A stretch of 53,972 nt of DNA from Xanthobacteraceae bacterium (GCA_030037645.1 JASHQI010000101.1:1-53972), one strand, 5' to 3'; positions 8,325 through 18,890 are shown, numbered from the stretch's first letter. The notes: generated by a model not told the origin, from the sequence alone. Translations and numbers: made by a program.

Positions 8325-9302
8325 TTAATCGATTTTGATGCCGGCCGCTTTAACGATCGCGCCCAACTTGTCGATGTCCGCTTTCAATATATCGGCAAGT
8401 TGCTCAGGCGAGGAGCCACTGACCGCATAGCCCATGTGTTCGAGCTTGCCCTTGATCTGCGGATTGTCGAGCGCAGTTATGGTGTCGACATTGATTTTTT
8501 TGGCAATCGCCGGCGGCGTCTTTGCGGGTGCGAATAGGCCCTGCCATGTCGACGCCTCATAGCCAGGCACACCGGCTTCAGCCAAGGTCGGCAATTCCGG
8601 CGCGATAGCGGCGCGCCTGACGCCCGTCGTGGCGAGCGCGCGTACCTGCCCGGACCGCCAGTACTGCAGCAACTCGCCGCTACCAAAATAACAATCGATG
8701 CGGCCAGGTATCAGATCGGTGAAAGCCGGCGCCGCGCCGCGATATGGCACATGGGTCATCTCGATCTTGGCCATTTGCATCAGCAACAATTCGGCCAGAT
8801 GGATCACGCTGCCAGTGCCCGGCGATCCGATCGTGAGCTTGCCGGGACGCGACCTGGCGTAGACGATAAACTCTGCAACCGTTTTGGCCGGCGAGGAGTT
8901 CGGCACGAACATGAAAAACGGGTCGCGGGCGATCAACGAAATTGGCGCCAGGTCGGCGATCGGATCGTAGCTGAGCGAGCGGTACATGACGACATTGGCT
9001 GCGAGCGATCCGGTGGCGAACAAAAGCGTGTAGCCATCCGGCGCGGAATGCGCGACGTATTCATTGCCGATATTGTTGCCAGCGCCGCTTTTGTTGTCGA
9101 CGACCACTTGCTGATTCCAGTCCTTCGACAGCCGCTCGGCAAGAATGCGGGCGACCGTATCGTTCGGCCCGCCGGCCGCAATCGGCACGATCAGATGGAC
9201 GGGCCGATCCGGCCATCCAGCCGCATGCGCGGCGTCAACCCAAAAGCGCGACGTGATTGCCGCTGCGGCGCTCAGCGCGATTGCGTGGCGACGTGTAAGC
9301 AT
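8325..9302 (-). CDS. Bug-family (TctC-like) solute-binding protein, copy 2
   Basis: Tandem paralogue of the preceding gene with the same 325-residue length and the same landmarks: WPDRPVHLIVPIAAGGPNDT, VVDNKSGAGNNIGN, PDGYTLLF, PNSSPAKTV, HVPYRGAAPAF, FAPAKTPP and a C-terminal AGIKID identical to copy 1. The signal sequence is MLTRRHAIALSAAAAITSRF with cleavage near A-H-A-A. Copies 1 and 2 are clearly related but diverged in the mature part, so ligands may differ. The 219-base gap between them holds no gene. Confidence 0.9.
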   Translation of the reverse strand: MLTRRHAIALSAAAAITSRFWVDAAHAAGWPDRPVHLIVPIAAGGPNDTVARILAERLSKDWNQQVVVDNKSGAGNNIGNEYVAHSAPDGYTLLFATGSLAANVVMYRSLSYDPIADLAPISLIARDPFFMFVPNSSPAKTVAEFIVYARSRPGKLTIGSPGTGSVIHLAELLLMQMAKIEMTHVPYRGAAPAFTDLIPGRIDCYFGSGELLQYWRSGQVRALATTGVRRAAIAPELPTLAEAGVPGYEASTWQGLFAPAKTPPAIAKKINVDTITALDNPQIKGKLEHMGYAVSGSSPEQLADILKADIDKLGAIVKAAGIKID

Positions 9303-9406
9303 GAGTACCCCCGGGGCGAGTCCGATCCAGATTAGCGGGAACCCCGGCCGCGACCAACCGCCGCGGGGGAGCGCGTTGGACAGGCGGACGGCTCAGTTTG
9401 CATCCG

Positions 9407-10714
9407 CTAAAGAATGAACCGGCTCAAATCCGCGTTTTTGGCGAGATCGCCGACGTGCTTGTGCACATAGTCGGCGTCGATCTTCACCGTCTCCCCGGAG
9501 CGATCCGGCGCGGCGAACGAGATATCATCGAGTACGCGCTCCATCACGGTCTGCAGCCGCCGCGCGCCGATATTTTCCACGCTCGAATTCACCGCCACCG
9601 CCACGTCGGCCAGTGCATCGATGGCGTCTTCGGAAAATTCCAGTGTCACGCCCTCGGTGGCCAAGAGCGCGACATATTGCTTGACCAGCGAGGCTTCGGG
9701 GTCGGTCAGGATGCGGCGCATATCGTCGCGCGTGAGCGGCTGTAGCTCCACCCGGATCGGCAAGCGACCCTGCAATTCCGGCAGCAGATCCGAGGGTTTC
9801 GAAATATGGAATGCGCCCGACGCGATGAACAGGATGTGATCGGTTTTCACCGAGCCGTGCTTGGTGGCGACGTTGGTGCCCTCGATCAGCGGCAACAGGT
9901 CCCGCTGCACGCCTTCGCGCGACACATCGGCGCCGATGCGTCCCTCGCGTGCGCAGATTTTGTCGATCTCGTCGAGGAACACGATGCCGTTGTTCTCGAC
10001 GTTTTTGATTGCCTCCTGCGTGAGCTGGTCGGTGTCGAGCAGCTTGTCGGACTCCTCGTTGATCAGAATTTCGTAGGAATCGTGTACCGTTACGCGCCGC
10101 GTCTTGGTGCGGCCGCCGCCGAGCTTGCCGAAAATGTCGCCAATCGAAATCGCGCCCATTTGCGCGCCAGGCATGCCAGGAATGTCGAACAGCGGCATGC
10201 CGGAGCCTCCGGCCTGTACCTCGATTTCGATCTCTTTGTCGTCTAGCTCGCCGGCCCGCAGTTTTTTGCGGAAAGTCTCTTTGGTCGATGCACTGGCGCT
10301 GGCTCCGACCAGCGCATCGAGCACACGTTCTTCGGCCGCTTTCTGGGCTCTCGCCTGGACGTCTTTGCGCTTGCGCTCGCGGGTCAGAGCGATGGCGACC
10401 TCGACGAGGTCGCGCACGATCTGCTCGACGTCACGGCCGACATAGCCAACCTCGGTAAATTTCGTAGCCTCGACCTTGAGGAATGGCGCAGCGGCGAGCT
10501 TGGCGAGGCGGCGCGAAATTTCCGTCTTGCCGACCCCGGTCGGGCCAATCATCAAGATATTCTTCGGCAGCACCTCTTCGCGCAGCCGCTCGTCGAGTTG
10601 CAGGCGACGCCAGCGGTTTCGCAGCGCGATGGCGACCGCGCGCTTTGCGTCAGTCTGACCGACGATGAAGCGGTCAAGTTCGGAGACGATTTCGCGAGGG
10701 GAGAAGTCGGTCAT
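9407..10714 (-). CDS. hslU: ATP-dependent protease ATPase subunit HslU
   Basis: AAA+ unfoldase of the HslUV (ClpYQ) protease; it feeds proteins to the HslV peptidase. Walker A GPTGVGKT is at residues 57-64, the pore GYVGRDVE motif follows, then an I-domain rich in charged residues, Walker [12 protein letters not shown], sensor region and the C-terminal DLSRFIL tail that docks into HslV. Length 435 aa is normal. Its start overlaps the stop of the GNAT gene as ATGA, so hslV, GNAT gene and hslU form one transcript. Confidence 0.97.
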   Translation of the reverse strand: MTDFSPREIVSELDRFIVGQTDAKRAVAIALRNRWRRLQLDERLREEVLPKNILMIGPTGVGKTEISRRLAKLAAAPFLKVEATKFTEVGYVGRDVEQIVRDLVEVAIALTRERKRKDVQARAQKAAEERVLDALVGASASASTKETFRKKLRAGELDDKEIEIEVQAGGSGMPLFDIPGMPGAQMGAISIGDIFGKLGGGRTKTRRVTVHDSYEILINEESDKLLDTDQLTQEAIKNVENNGIVFLDEIDKICAREGRIGADVSREGVQRDLLPLIEGTNVATKHGSVKTDHILFIASGAFHISKPSDLLPELQGRLPIRVELQPLTRDDMRRILTDPEASLVKQYVALLATEGVTLEFSEDAIDALADVAVAVNSSVENIGARRLQTVMERVLDDISFAAPDRSGETVKIDADYVHKHVGDLAKNADLSRFIL

Positions 10715-11202
10715 AACTCACATACCATGAGAAGCGTCCGACCCCACGGCGTATCGACCAATCGTTCGGTTCGAAAGCCGGCTTTTTCATAAGCGCCCAC
10801 GGCGCGCCGATTGGCCGGGTCGGGGTCGGTAACGACGCGGGGTGTGCCGGCGGCGAACAGTTTTGCGACAAAGGCGCGCGTCAGGGCGGAGCCATGACCG
10901 CGCCCGATCATATCGGGATTGCCGATGAACTGGTCGATGCCTCGCGTGCCGGCGGGTTGATCGCGGAACGGATGATCGGCCTCGGCACATGGGTCGTAGC
11001 ATTGCAAATAGCCGATCGCCCGGTCGTTCGCCGTCACAATGAAGACATCGATTGCCGGATCGCCGATATGAGCGCGGACGCGCTCGAGCTGTTTGACGCC
11101 GGCCGGCCACCATTCCACGACGTGCGGCATGGTCAGCCAGCCCCCGACGAGCGGCAAGTCGTCTTCGGACATCGGGCGGAAGGCGTAGGCACAGGGCACC
11201 AT
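10711..11202 (-). CDS. GNAT-family acetyltransferase (aminoglycoside 6'-N-acetyltransferase-like)
   Basis: A 163-residue GNAT fold: [31 protein letters not shown], then the acetyl-CoA-binding region around [24 protein letters not shown] (the R/Q-x-x-G-x-G/A loop) and [18 protein letters not shown]. Sequence features match the AacA4/RimJ-like branch, so the real substrate may be a small amine or a protein N-terminus rather than a drug. It is sandwiched between hslV (3-base gap) and hslU (ATGA overlap), a layout I recall from related Hyphomicrobiales. Confidence 0.85.
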   Translation of the reverse strand: MVPCAYAFRPMSEDDLPLVGGWLTMPHVVEWWPAGVKQLERVRAHIGDPAIDVFIVTANDRAIGYLQCYDPCAEADHPFRDQPAGTRGIDQFIGNPDMIGRGHGSALTRAFVAKLFAAGTPRVVTDPDPANRRAVGAYEKAGFRTERLVDTPWGRTLLMVCEL

Positions 11203-11205
11203 GGG

Positions 11206-11769
11206 TCAGGCGCCCTTCAACATCTCGATGGTGACGTTGCGATTGGTGTAGACGCAGATGTCTGCCGCGATGTCGAGCGCGCGGCGCACGATTGTCTCGG
11301 CATCGAGCGGGCCGTCGACCAAGGCGCGTGCCGCAGCGAGCGCATAATTGCCGCCGGAGCCGATGCCGACAATGCCGGCTTCCGGCTCAAGCACGTCTCC
11401 GGTGCCGGTGAGCACCAGGGAGACGTCCTTGTCGGCGACGATCATCATCGCTTCGAGCCGGCGCAAATAGCGGTCGGTCCGCCAATCTTTGGCGAGTTCG
11501 ACTGCGGCCCGGGTGAGTTGACCCGGATATTGCTCGAGCTTCGATTCCAACCGCTCGAACAGGGTAAAGGCGTCGGCCGTGGCGCCGGCAAAGCCGCCGA
11601 TCACGTCGCCCTTGCCGAGCCGGCGGACCTTTTTGGCATTGGCCTTGACGATGGTCTGACCGATCGAAACCTGGCCATCGCCACCGACCGCCACCACGCC
11701 GTTTTTACGGACGGTGAGGATCGTGGTGCCGCGCCAGGCTCCGGAATGGCCAGATTCGAAAGATTGCAT
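11206..11769 (-). CDS. hslV: ATP-dependent protease peptidase subunit HslV
   Basis: Threonine peptidase of HslUV. The catalytic core begins at [11 protein letters not shown], where the first Thr becomes the N-terminal nucleophile after removal of a short leader. [48 protein letters not shown] and [14 protein letters not shown] follow. I chose the ATG at 11769; a TTG at 11796 would add nine residues. A heat-shock-type promoter would be expected in the 125-base gap shared with divergent hisB, but I could not identify one with confidence. Confidence 0.95.
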   Translation of the reverse strand: MQSFESGHSGAWRGTTILTVRKNGVVAVGGDGQVSIGQTIVKANAKKVRRLGKGDVIGGFAGATADAFTLFERLESKLEQYPGQLTRAAVELAKDWRTDRYLRRLEAMMIVADKDVSLVLTGTGDVLEPEAGIVGIGSGGNYALAAARALVDGPLDAETIVRRALDIAADICVYTNRNVTIEMLKGA

Positions 11770-11894
11770 GCGGTGGAGGGCCCTTATTCTAAGCAAGATT
11801 TAGGAGTTGAGCGGCGGCAATGCAATTGCACAGGACATTGGCGGAGCGGACAAAGCCCTGATAAAAGGCGCGCGGCGCGCTGTGGAGATTAACG

Positions 11895-12488
11895 ATGCGC
11901 AAGGCGTCCGTGAAGCGAACTACCAAGGAGACCGACGTCGAAGTTGCCGTCGATCTCGACGGCTCCGGCACATCGTCGCTGGCGACGGGTATTGGCTTCC
12001 TCGACCACATGCTCGATCTGTTGGCACGTCATTCGCGCATCGATATCCGCGCCAACGCCAAGGGTGACCTGCATATTGATCAGCACCACACGACCGAGGA
12101 TGTCGGCATTGCGCTAGGGCAGGCACTCAAGCAGGCGCTTGGCGACATGAAAGGCATCGCGCGCTACGCCGACGTCCACGTGCCGATGGATGAGGCGCTT
12201 ACGCGTGTGGCGATCGATATTTCGGGCCGACCATTCCTGGTTTTCAAGGTCGAATTCGTGCGCGCCAAGGTCGGCACTTTTGATACCGCCTTGGTGCAGG
12301 AATGGTTCCAAGCATTTGCCATGAACGCCGGCGTAACGCTGCACGTGGCAACGCTTTACGGCAGCAACGATCATCATATCGCCGAATCCTGCTTCAAAGG
12401 TCTAGCGCGGGCATTGCGAGCCGCCGTCGCCATCGATCCGCGGGCCGCCAATGAGGTGCCTTCGACCAAAGGAGCGCTCGGCGGTTAA
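11895..12488 (+). CDS. hisB: Imidazoleglycerol-phosphate dehydratase
   Basis: Sixth step of histidine synthesis: dehydration of imidazoleglycerol phosphate to imidazoleacetol phosphate. Both Mn-binding repeats are visible: HHTTED at residues 64-69 and DHHIAE at 159-164, plus [13 protein letters not shown] near the N-terminus. It is the monofunctional form of 197 aa, without the HisB phosphatase domain found in enteric bacteria. First gene of the his run hisB-DUF2628-hisHAFE, divergent from hslV. Confidence 0.97.
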   Translation: MRKASVKRTTKETDVEVAVDLDGSGTSSLATGIGFLDHMLDLLARHSRIDIRANAKGDLHIDQHHTTEDVGIALGQALKQALGDMKGIARYADVHVPMDEALTRVAIDISGRPFLVFKVEFVRAKVGTFDTALVQEWFQAFAMNAGVTLHVATLYGSNDHHIAESCFKGLARALRAAVAIDPRAANEVPSTKGALGG

Positions 12489-12624
12489 CTCGATGTCATC
12501 GTCCGCGGAAGCGAACGATCCTGCAGTTCCCGGCGGAGATGCTTAGATTCGTCGGTGCGCGATCACGGATAGCCGCCGGTGCGGGCGTGACAGTAAGGAG
12601 AAGGCAGCCGTAGGCTGAAGACCC

Positions 12625-13134
12625 ATGTCGGTTTACACCATACACGAGCCACCGCTGCGGGCTACCGGCGCACCTCCGGATCCTGAACGCTTTGCGTTTG
12701 TGCGCGATGGCTTCTCTGGATGGGCTTTTGTGCTGGCGCCATTATGGATGCTGCTGCACCGCATGTGGCTCGTATTCGCGGTCTATGTCGTCGGCGCGGC
12801 AGGGCTTGAAACGCTGGTGCGGATGTTTGGTGGCTCGGCGTCGGCCGTCGCTCTGATCGGCCTTCTAATCTCGCTGGCAATCGGCCTTGAGGCCGGCTCG
12901 CTTCGGCGTTTTACGTTGTCGCGGCGGGGCTGGAAGCAAATCGGCGTGGTCAGCGGCCGGGATCGTGAGCAGGCCGAACGGCGGTTCTTCGATGCATGGG
13001 CTAGCCAGGTGGTAACCGGTTCCGGTATGCGGTCTGCCGCCGCGCCAGCGGGGCCGGGCTCGTCCGTGCCGACCTCGAGCATGGCGCACACCGATGTCAT
13101 CGGGCTGTTTCCCGAGCCGGGAGCGCAGCGATGA
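12625..13134 (+). CDS. DUF2628 membrane protein inside the his operon
   Basis: A 169-residue protein with a conserved N-terminal segment around [28 protein letters not shown], then two to three hydrophobic spans to about residue 95, and a soluble C-terminal tail rich in Ser, Ala and Pro. This is the DUF2628 pattern. No catalytic residues can be read. The stop overlaps hisH as ATGA, so it is translationally coupled with histidine synthesis. Related Hyphomicrobiales carry the same arrangement, but no role in histidine synthesis is known to me. Confidence 0.75.
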   Translation: MSVYTIHEPPLRATGAPPDPERFAFVRDGFSGWAFVLAPLWMLLHRMWLVFAVYVVGAAGLETLVRMFGGSASAVALIGLLISLAIGLEAGSLRRFTLSRRGWKQIGVVSGRDREQAERRFFDAWASQVVTGSGMRSAAAPAGPGSSVPTSSMAHTDVIGLFPEPGAQR

Positions 13135-13781
13135 GCGTCGCTATAGTCGATTACGGCTCCGGGAACCTGCACTCCGCGGCAAAGGCATTCGAGCGTGCGG
13201 CGCGCGAGGTCGGTTTCGGCCAGCCGATCGTCGTGACGCGCGATCCGGCCGTTGTGACGCGTGCCGATCGCGTGGTGCTGCCCGGGGTCGGCGCCTTTGC
13301 CGATTGCCGGCGCGGCCTCGATACATTGGACGGTATGATTGGCGCGCTCGACGAGGCGGTGCGCCACAAAGGCCGGCCGTTCCTCGGCATCTGTGTCGGT
13401 TTGCAGTTGCTGGCCGAGCGTGGGTGCGAATACGAAGTGACGGAAGGGTTGAGCTGGATAGCCGGTGAGGTCGACCGTATCGCACCCAGCGATCCAAGCC
13501 TCAAGATTCCGCATATGGGCTGGAACACCCTCGATATCGTACGGCCGCATCCGCTGATCAACAGCTTGAGGCTCGGCCGGGACGGCCTGCATGCTTATTT
13601 CGTGCATTCCTATCAGATCAAGCCCGCCCAACGCGCCGACCTTGTGGCGGAAGCCGATTACGGTGGTCCCATTACGGCGATCGTGGCGCGCGATAATATT
13701 GTCGGCACACAATTTCATCCCGAGAAGAGCCAACGGCTCGGTCTCGCGCTAATTGCGAACTTTCTGCAATGGAAGCCGTGA
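13131..13781 (+). CDS. hisH: Imidazole glycerol phosphate synthase, glutaminase subunit
   Basis: Class I glutamine amidotransferase that supplies ammonia to HisF. The oxyanion region PGVGAF, nucleophile Cys88 in [11 protein letters not shown], and His196/Glu198 in QFHPEKSQ form the expected catalytic triad. HMGWNTL and YFVHSY are also typical of HisH. Length 216 aa. Its start lies in the ATGA overlap with the DUF2628 gene. Confidence 0.97.
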   Translation: MSVAIVDYGSGNLHSAAKAFERAAREVGFGQPIVVTRDPAVVTRADRVVLPGVGAFADCRRGLDTLDGMIGALDEAVRHKGRPFLGICVGLQLLAERGCEYEVTEGLSWIAGEVDRIAPSDPSLKIPHMGWNTLDIVRPHPLINSLRLGRDGLHAYFVHSYQIKPAQRADLVAEADYGGPITAIVARDNIVGTQFHPEKSQRLGLALIANFLQWKP

Positions 13782-13824
13782 TTAAGTTGCCACCCTCACA
13801 CTTCTTAGCGCCGAACTTTGTGCC

Positions 13825-14562
13825 GTGATTTTATTTCCCGCCATTGATCTCAAGCAGGGACTCGCCGTGCGCCTCGAACAGGGCGACATGGCGCGCGCCA
13901 CGGTATTCAACCGCGATCCGACAGCTCAGGCGAAAGTCTTCGAGCAGCAGGGCTTCGAATATCTCCACATCGTGGATCTTGACGGTGCCTTTGCCGGCAA
14001 GCCAGTCAATGCGGCGGCAGTGGACGGTATTCTCGCTGCGGTGAGAATTCCGGTGCAGCTTGGCGGCGGTATTCGCGATCGCGCGACTATCGAAGCGTGG
14101 CTCGGCAAGGGAGTAGCGCGCATCATCATCGGCACTGCGGCGGTGCGTAATCCGGCATTGGTGCAGGAGGCTGCGCGGGCCTATCCGAGCCGCGTCGCAG
14201 TCGGGCTCGATGCCCGCGATGGCCGTGTCGCAGTTCAGGGCTGGGCGGAAACCTCGGAGCTTATCGCGAGCGATATCGCACGGCGTTTCGAGGATGCGGG
14301 CGTCGCCGCCATCATCTATACGGACGTGACGCGCGACGGCATGTTGAGGGGTCTCAATCTCGACGCTGCGGTGGCGCTCGCCGATCAGATTTCAGTTCCA
14401 GTCATTGCTTCGGGCGGTCTCGCCTCGATTGAGGACGTCCGGGCGCTGCTGGCGCCGCGCGCCAAGAAGCTCGAAGGCGCGATTGCCGGTCGGGCGCTTT
14501 ATGATGGCAGGCTTGACGCTCAGGAAGCGCTCAAGCTGATCCGCACGGCGAGGGCGACTTAG
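13825..14562 (+). CDS. hisA: ProFAR isomerase (phosphoribosylformimino-AICAR-P isomerase)
   Basis: TIM-barrel isomerase of the fourth histidine step. Catalytic Asp8 (FPAIDLK) and Asp129 (GLDARDG) are present, with phosphate loops QLGGGIR and ASGGLAS, and YTDVTRDGM after strand 6. The start is GTG at 13825, since the protein reads M-I-L-F-P-A-I-D directly from it. It lies 43 bases after hisH and 2 bases before hisF. Confidence 0.96.
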   Translation: MILFPAIDLKQGLAVRLEQGDMARATVFNRDPTAQAKVFEQQGFEYLHIVDLDGAFAGKPVNAAAVDGILAAVRIPVQLGGGIRDRATIEAWLGKGVARIIIGTAAVRNPALVQEAARAYPSRVAVGLDARDGRVAVQGWAETSELIASDIARRFEDAGVAAIIYTDVTRDGMLRGLNLDAAVALADQISVPVIASGGLASIEDVRALLAPRAKKLEGAIAGRALYDGRLDAQEALKLIRTARAT

Positions 14563-14564
14563 AC

Positions 14565-15341
14565 ATGTTCAAAGCCCGCGTCATTCCCTGCCTGGACGTG
14601 AAAGACGGCCGTGTCGTCAAGGGCGTCAATTTCGTCAACCTGCGCGATGCCGGCGACCCGGTCGAGGCGGCCATCGCTTACGACGAAGCGGGCGCCGATG
14701 AGCTTACGTTTCTCGATATCACTGCGAGCCATGAGAAGCGCGCGATTATGCTCGACGTTGTCCGGCGCACTGCGGAAGCCTGCTTCATGCCGCTCACGGT
14801 TGGCGGCGGCGTGCGCACCATCGAGGATATTCGTGCGCTCCTGACCTCCGGTGCCGACAAAGTATCGATCAACACCGCCGCCGTCGCGCGCCGCGCCTTT
14901 GTAAAGGAGGCGGCGGAAAAATTCGGCGATCAGTGCATTGTGGTCGCCATCGACGCCAAAAAAGTATCACAGCCGGGCGAGGCGCTGCGCTGGGAGATTT
15001 TTACCCATGGCGGCCGTATTCCGACGGGGATTGATGCCGTTGCCTATGCGCGCCAGGTGGTCGCGCTCGGTGCCGGCGAAATCCTGCTAACCTCCATGGA
15101 TCGCGACGGCACCCGGCAGGGCTTTGATATTCCGCTGACCCGCGCCGTCGCCGATGCCGTGTCTGTGCCGGTCATCGCTTCGGGGGGCGTCGGCAATCTC
15201 GACCATCTGGTTGAAGGCGTTCGCGATGGTCACGCCAGTGCTGTGCTCGCCGCATCGATCTTCCACTTCGGCGAGCATTCGGTGCGTGAAGCGAAGCGAT
15301 ACATGGCCCGTGCCGGCCTGCCGGTACGGCTTGATTATTGA
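14565..15341 (+). CDS. hisF: Imidazole glycerol phosphate synthase, cyclase subunit
   Basis: TIM-barrel synthase partner of HisH; makes imidazoleglycerol phosphate and AICAR. Asp11 ([14 protein letters not shown]) and the second catalytic Asp in VVAIDAKK (about residue 130) are in place, with phosphate-binding TVGGGVR and ASGGVGN and the TSMDRDGT loop. Length 258 aa. It follows hisA by 2 bases, so the HisHF complex and HisA come from one message. Confidence 0.97.
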   Translation: MFKARVIPCLDVKDGRVVKGVNFVNLRDAGDPVEAAIAYDEAGADELTFLDITASHEKRAIMLDVVRRTAEACFMPLTVGGGVRTIEDIRALLTSGADKVSINTAAVARRAFVKEAAEKFGDQCIVVAIDAKKVSQPGEALRWEIFTHGGRIPTGIDAVAYARQVVALGAGEILLTSMDRDGTRQGFDIPLTRAVADAVSVPVIASGGVGNLDHLVEGVRDGHASAVLAASIFHFGEHSVREAKRYMARAGLPVRLDY

Positions 15342-15385
15342 TCGCCCTCTCCCCGGCCGGGCGCAGAGGTGATAAGGAACGCGGC

Positions 15386-15709
15386 ATGGCGACCTTCACC
15401 CTCCAAGACCTTGAAAAGCGTGTGCAGGAGCGCGCACGCGCGAGCGCGGAAGTCTCCTACACGCGCAAACTCCTCGACCGCGGCATCACGCATTGCGCCA
15501 AAAAGCTTGGCGAGGAGGCGGTGGAGGCCGCGATCGCCGCAGTCGGCGAGGATCGCAATCGCATGGTCGCGGAAGCAGCGGACGTGCTCTATCACCTTCT
15601 CGTCGTGCTCCATGCTCGCGGCATCGCACTTGAGGAGGTCGAGGCTGAGCTCGGTGCCCGCACGCGCCAATCGGGCCTTGACGAAAAGGCCGCGCGAAGA
15701 GGCGGTTAA
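15386..15709 (+). CDS. hisE: Phosphoribosyl-ATP pyrophosphatase
   Basis: Second step of histidine synthesis: releases pyrophosphate from PR-ATP. The all-alpha MazG-like fold shows [14 protein letters not shown] (metal-binding Glu residues) and [13 protein letters not shown]. The ATG at 15386 has AAGGA 7 bases upstream and gives [10 protein letters not shown], the usual start; the frame itself opens at 15338. 107 aa. It is a separate HisE, not fused to HisI. hisI, hisD, hisG and hisC are not in the window. Confidence 0.95.
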   Translation: MATFTLQDLEKRVQERARASAEVSYTRKLLDRGITHCAKKLGEEAVEAAIAAVGEDRNRMVAEAADVLYHLLVVLHARGIALEEVEAELGARTRQSGLDEKAARRGG

Positions 15710-15721
15710 GGGCATCTCAGA

Positions 15722-16675
15722 ATGGAGCAGCGCACCGAACAGGACGTGTCACCCTATCGGGTGTTCTCGCGCGCTGAGTGGGCGACCCTGCGCGCCGACA
15801 CAGCGATGACGCTCGAGCCATCCGAAATCACAAGACTACGCTCGATGCACGACCGCCTCGACATCTCGGAGGTCGAAGAGATCTATCTGCCGTTGTCGCG
15901 GCTGCTCTCGCTCTATGTGGCCGCAACCCAACGTCTGTTTCGCGCCCAGCAGGGCTTCCTCGGCACCGAGGATGCAAAAATGCCCTACATCATTGGCGTC
16001 GGCGGTTCGGTCGCTGCGGGCAAGTCGACCACGGCGCGTGTGTTGCAGGCGTTGCTCGCCCGCTGGCCGAATGTGCCCAAAGTCGATCTTGTCACCACCG
16101 ACGGGTTCCTGTTTCCCAATGCCGTGCTCGATCGCGAAGGTCTGATGGAGAAAAAGGGCTTTCCGGAAAGCTACGATCTACCGGCATTGTTACGGTTTCT
16201 CTCCGATATAAAGGCCGGTCGCCGACCGGCGCGCGCGCCGGTCTATTCGCATCTCATCTATGACGTTGTGCCAAATCAATGGATCGAGATCGACCGGCCC
16301 GATATTCTCATCATCGAGGGCCTGAACGTCTTGCAGGCCGGCCGGTTGCCCAAGGACGGCAAGGCCGTTCCCTTTGTTTCGGATTTTTTCGATTTCTCGG
16401 TCTATCTCGATGCCGATGAGGATGTACTATTGTCGTGGTACGTCAACCGCTTTCTGACGTTGCGTGGTACGGCGTTCGCCGATCCAAAATCCTATTTTCA
16501 TCGCTACGCGCGATTGTCCGACGACGACGCGGTCGCCACCGCAACGTCGATCTGGAACCGTATCAATCTCGTCAATTTGCGCGAGAACATTGTGCCTACG
16601 CGCCCGCGTGCAGATCTCATCTTGAAGAAAGGCGAGAGCCACGAGGTTGAGGAAGTGGCGTTACGCAGGCTGTGA
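15722..16675 (+). CDS. coaA: Pantothenate kinase, type I
   Basis: First and rate-limiting step of CoA synthesis. The P-loop GGSVAAGKS is at residues 94-102, followed by [22 protein letters not shown] and [12 protein letters not shown], all standard for the bacterial CoaA family, and IIEGLNVLQ. Length 317 aa is normal. It closes the his operon 12 bases after hisE and ends 4 bases from the convergent histidine kinase. The window thus holds the first (coaA) and last (coaE) CoA kinases. Confidence 0.96.
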   Translation: MEQRTEQDVSPYRVFSRAEWATLRADTAMTLEPSEITRLRSMHDRLDISEVEEIYLPLSRLLSLYVAATQRLFRAQQGFLGTEDAKMPYIIGVGGSVAAGKSTTARVLQALLARWPNVPKVDLVTTDGFLFPNAVLDREGLMEKKGFPESYDLPALLRFLSDIKAGRRPARAPVYSHLIYDVVPNQWIEIDRPDILIIEGLNVLQAGRLPKDGKAVPFVSDFFDFSVYLDADEDVLLSWYVNRFLTLRGTAFADPKSYFHRYARLSDDDAVATATSIWNRINLVNLRENIVPTRPRADLILKKGESHEVEEVALRRL

Positions 16676-16679
16676 CTTG

Positions 16680-18890
16680 TTACGCCGCAAGGCCGGCTAC
16701 GGCGCCGGCTGCGAGCACGGCGGCCAGTTTCTCGCGATCGAACGGCTTGACCAGGAAATCATCCATGCCGGCGGCGAGACACGCATCGCGGTCCACGACT
16801 GAGGCGTTTGCAGTCAGCGCTATGATGGGCGTGCGCGCGATGCCGTGCTCGGCTTCGATCGCGCGGATCCGGCGCGTCGCTTCCAGTCCGTCCATGCCCG
16901 GCATGTGCAGGTCCATGAGCAGCCGGTCATAGGGCGTCTCGGCTTCACGCGCGGCAACCCAGCACTCGATCGCGGCGGCGCCGCTTGCAACGGTCTTCGG
17001 ACGATGGCCGAGCTTTGTCAGCAGCGTGCGCGCAAGCAGTGCGTTGATCTCGTTATCCTCCACGACAAGGATCGAAAGCGCAGTGCTCGCCTTCGCTGCG
17101 GCCTGCGGCTCCATTACATCGGACGCCGTAGCGGAATCGAAAGCATCATTGGCACGAAGCCGCGCGGCGAGCGAAGTGGCGCGCACCGGCTTGATCAAAT
17201 AGCCGGTGAAGCCGGCCGCCTTGAAGGCGGCGAGCTTGCTGCGCATCGCAGGAGTCACCAGTACGATGCGACGTGGAATCTTTGAGATCATACGGGCGAA
17301 TGCGTCACCTGCCGCCGCCTCGAGCGTGTGATCGACCAAGAGGGCGCTCCATGCCTGCTCCGGCAAGATGGCGGCGGCGACGTCTTGATCGGTGACGATC
17401 CTGGTTCGCGCGCCCCAACGTTGCAGGCGCCGGGCGATGAGCGAGGCTTCTATCTCGGCTGGCGCAACAATGAGGACGTCATTGCCGGTCAGATCTGGCA
17501 CGGTGACGGTAGGCTCACTGCCCTCGTCGGCGCGTGGCAGCGGGACCGTGACGAGAAAGGTCGAGCCTTTGCCCGGCGAGCTCTCGACCGTTATCTCGCC
17601 AGCCATGCTTTCGACGATCCGCTTCGAGATGGTCAAGCCGAGTCCGGTGCCGCCGAATTTACGCGCCAAGCTGCTATCGGCCTGCTCAAATTCGAGAAAG
17701 ATACGCGCTTGGTCTTCAGGCGACATGCCGATTCCGGTATCGCGCACCGCGATGGCGATCTCATTCGGTCGAGTGCCGGGTTCGACGACGATCGAAACGC
17801 CACCCTGCTCGGTAAATTTGATCGCGTTGCCGGCGATGTTGAACAGAACCTGGCGCAGCCGAGCGGCATCGCCGACCACGCTTGCTGGCAGCCGCTCATC
17901 GACGTAGCAGCAGATTTCAAGACCCTTGGCCTGGGCGCGGGGACCGAGCAACTCGGTGGCCTCCTCGACGAAGGATGCGAGTAAGAACGGCCGCGCCTCA
18001 AGGTCGATCTTGCCGGCCTCGATTTTGGAGAAATCGAGCATCTCTTCGATCAGCGACAGCAGGGTATCCCCCGACATCTTTACCGCTTTCAAATACGTCA
18101 GCTGTTCGGGCGACAGCGTCGTATCAGCCAGGAGATCTGTCATGCCGAGAATGCCGTTGAGGGGCGTGCGGATTTCGTGCGATACCATCGCCAGAAACCG
18201 CGACTTCGCGCGGCTGGCGGCCTCCGCCTGATCGCGCGCATCGGCAAGTGCGCGCTCCGTCATCATGCGATCGGTTATGTCACGCCCGACGCTTTGCGTT
18301 TCGCTCAAACCGTCTGTGCGCAGCGTAACGTCCCGCCACGCGATCCAACGCAAACCTTCAGGGGAGGCGATTTTCTGATCGTAAGTGTGCGTGCCATCGG
18401 GCAACGTGTCAGCTTCGACTTGTTCTTGCACTGGCAATGCAAACGTGGTTGCGAGCAGTGTCTCGCGAGCGCATCCGGCGAGCGCACAGAAGGCATCGTT
18501 GACGTAGGTGATTGCGCTGCTGCCGTCGCGCCGAACGATCACGTCGCCCTGGGCCTCAAGGAAGCTCTTGGCGCGTTCCTGCGCTTCGCTGATTTCCCAG
18601 GTGCGATCGGCGGCTTCCTCAAGGCGCGCCTCGAGCCGTCGCAGCTCTGCTTTCATCTGCTGGACGCGGGAGATCAAAATTCCTATGGCGCCGCATGCGG
18701 CGCCGAACAGCGCTGCAACACCGATTGCGAAAGCGTATGGATCATAGTGGGCCCCGTCGGCAGCCGCCCCCGACAGGAAACCAAAGGCGATACCGAACGA
18801 CATCGATGTGATGACCGCTGCGCGGACGATGAGAGACATCAACCGGCGAGAAAGGATGGCGGGCTTTCGAAGTATGGCCCAGGGGCGCAT
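16680..18890 (-). CDS. Hybrid sensor histidine kinase with PAS domain, pseudo-receiver and receiver
   Basis: Domains in order, numbered from the ATG at 18890: two N-terminal membrane spans (about 20-75), a coiled coil (80-115), a PAS-like domain (about 115-200), HisKA with phospho-acceptor His238 in MVSHEIRTPLNG, a HATPase domain with NAIKFTEQG, DTGIGMS and GGTGLGLTISK, a first receiver (about 470-580) that keeps an Asp (LLVDHTL) and Lys (LIKPV) but lacks the acidic pair, and a complete second receiver (VVEDNEIN, Asp660 in LLMDLHMPGMDG, Lys715). No cognate regulator is adjacent. A GTG at 18911 is an alternative start. Signal and output are unknown. Confidence 0.9.
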   Translation of the reverse strand: MRPWAILRKPAILSRRLMSLIVRAAVITSMSFGIAFGFLSGAAADGAHYDPYAFAIGVAALFGAACGAIGILISRVQQMKAELRRLEARLEEAADRTWEISEAQERAKSFLEAQGDVIVRRDGSSAITYVNDAFCALAGCARETLLATTFALPVQEQVEADTLPDGTHTYDQKIASPEGLRWIAWRDVTLRTDGLSETQSVGRDITDRMMTERALADARDQAEAASRAKSRFLAMVSHEIRTPLNGILGMTDLLADTTLSPEQLTYLKAVKMSGDTLLSLIEEMLDFSKIEAGKIDLEARPFLLASFVEEATELLGPRAQAKGLEICCYVDERLPASVVGDAARLRQVLFNIAGNAIKFTEQGGVSIVVEPGTRPNEIAIAVRDTGIGMSPEDQARIFLEFEQADSSLARKFGGTGLGLTISKRIVESMAGEITVESSPGKGSTFLVTVPLPRADEGSEPTVTVPDLTGNDVLIVAPAEIEASLIARRLQRWGARTRIVTDQDVAAAILPEQAWSALLVDHTLEAAAGDAFARMISKIPRRIVLVTPAMRSKLAAFKAAGFTGYLIKPVRATSLAARLRANDAFDSATASDVMEPQAAAKASTALSILVVEDNEINALLARTLLTKLGHRPKTVASGAAAIECWVAAREAETPYDRLLMDLHMPGMDGLEATRRIRAIEAEHGIARTPIIALTANASVVDRDACLAAGMDDFLVKPFDREKLAAVLAAGAVAGLAA

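Noticed and set aside
10711-11202. Aminoglycoside resistance gene
   Set aside because: The GNAT protein resembles the AAC(6') branch, but its fixed place in the hslVU operon argues for a housekeeping role.
16676-16679. Bidirectional terminator between coaA and the kinase gene
   Set aside because: Only 4 bases separate the stops and no convincing hairpin with a T-run was seen.
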